Below, one piece after another: positions 5,507-5,781 of a stretch of DNA of 5,781 bases. The notes below the pieces were generated by a model. It was not told the DNA's origin and made no database searches. It saw only the letters and a list, made by a program, of their open reading frames with translations. A program made the position numbers and the translations under genes. Within the stretch, counting starts at the first letter, position 1. Each line of letters begins with the position of its first letter. Origin of the DNA: JARRQB01 sp965368585 (GTDB taxonomy: Bacteria > Pseudomonadota > Gammaproteobacteria > Chromatiales > Chromatiaceae); contig CBDUNM010000228.1 in assembly GCA_965368585.1 (NCBI GenBank), forward strand, positions 1 to 5,781, written 5' to 3'.

Positions 5507-5781
5507 GGTGTTCGCCGGAGAGCCGCGAGGACAACGCGGACCCGAGCTAAAGTGTTGGGGAGAAACGGAATCGGTTGTGGCAGTGTTCTGCAATACCCAA
5601 CATACTGCTGCGATCTTCCGTAGCTCAGAACCGAGACCGGTTCGGCGTTAATCAATAATACCTTTTATAATCAACTTAATAGAAATTTTTCATGGCTTCT
5701 CAGACCAGTCTGGCACGCCTGCTGCCTTAGTTAACACCGAGCGCGCAAGCGACGACTTCAAACCTGAACTGCAACCCACTG
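5507..5781. other. Intergenic region after the diguanylate cyclase; AT-rich promoter-like patch
   Basis: No gene is supportable in these 275 bases. GAACCG at 5628-5633 pairs with CGGTTC at 5638-5643 (6-bp stem, 4-base loop), a weak terminator candidate without a T-run. From 5649 to 5690 the sequence becomes sharply AT-rich and contains a perfect -10 hexamer TATAAT at 5666-5671 with no matching -35. An ATG at 5692 gives only 12 codons. A minus-strand frame open from the window edge to a TAA at 5727-5729 (17 codons) could be the end of a gene outside the window but is too short to judge. Confidence 0.5.

Noticed and set aside
5692..5730. ATG-started 12-codon frame after the TATAAT element
   Set aside because: It is too short, has no Shine-Dalgarno and no recognisable sequence.
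5727..5781. Minus-strand 17-codon tail ending in TAA, possible 3' end of a gene beyond the window
   Set aside because: The stretch is too short to distinguish from chance and I could not match it to a family.

Overview
The window (about 58% G+C by eye) is a chromosomal stretch from a proteobacterium, most likely a gammaproteobacterium. This rests on good Shine-Dalgarno sites, a REC-GGDEF response regulator behind a sigma-28-like promoter, a class II sirtuin and an arsenosugar-type radical SAM protein. No marker gene fixes the species, so the taxonomy is an inference.

Layout. Positions 1-2195 are all minus strand and read, in transcription order, as a class II (SIRT4-like) NAD-dependent deacylase (1359-2195), a broken SRAP/YedK-type gene with an internal deletion (847-1250), and the first 261 codons of ArsS, a radical SAM protein of arsenosugar biosynthesis (1-785, cut by the window edge just before its conserved C-terminal block). 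The gaps are 108 and 61 bases, so partial co-transcription is possible. A 253-base divergent spacer follows, then a plus-strand gene for a small secreted class I c-type cytochrome (2449-2862). The 179-base convergent spacer after it carries a REP-like C-rich repeat and a 12-bp imperfect hairpin.

Two minus-strand genes come next, each encoding an exported protein: a DUF2202 ferritin-like protein (3042-3662) and, upstream of it, a small acidic protein of unknown function whose predicted mature form starts with two histidines (3850-4266). A 283-base divergent spacer separates them from a plus-strand REC-GGDEF diguanylate cyclase (4550-5506). This spacer holds the best regulatory signal in the window, a near-consensus sigma-28 (FliA) promoter with exact 11-base spacing, plus tandem TGTTAC repeats one helical turn apart. 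The last 275 bases have no supportable gene but end in an AT-rich patch with a consensus -10 hexamer.

The genes do not form one obvious pathway. The most coherent readings are a flagellar-regulon c-di-GMP producer, a pair of periplasmic proteins of uncertain, possibly metal-related role, and a decaying base-damage response gene between a sirtuin and arsS. I see no CRISPR array, tRNA, rRNA, insertion sequence or clearly new multi-gene system.
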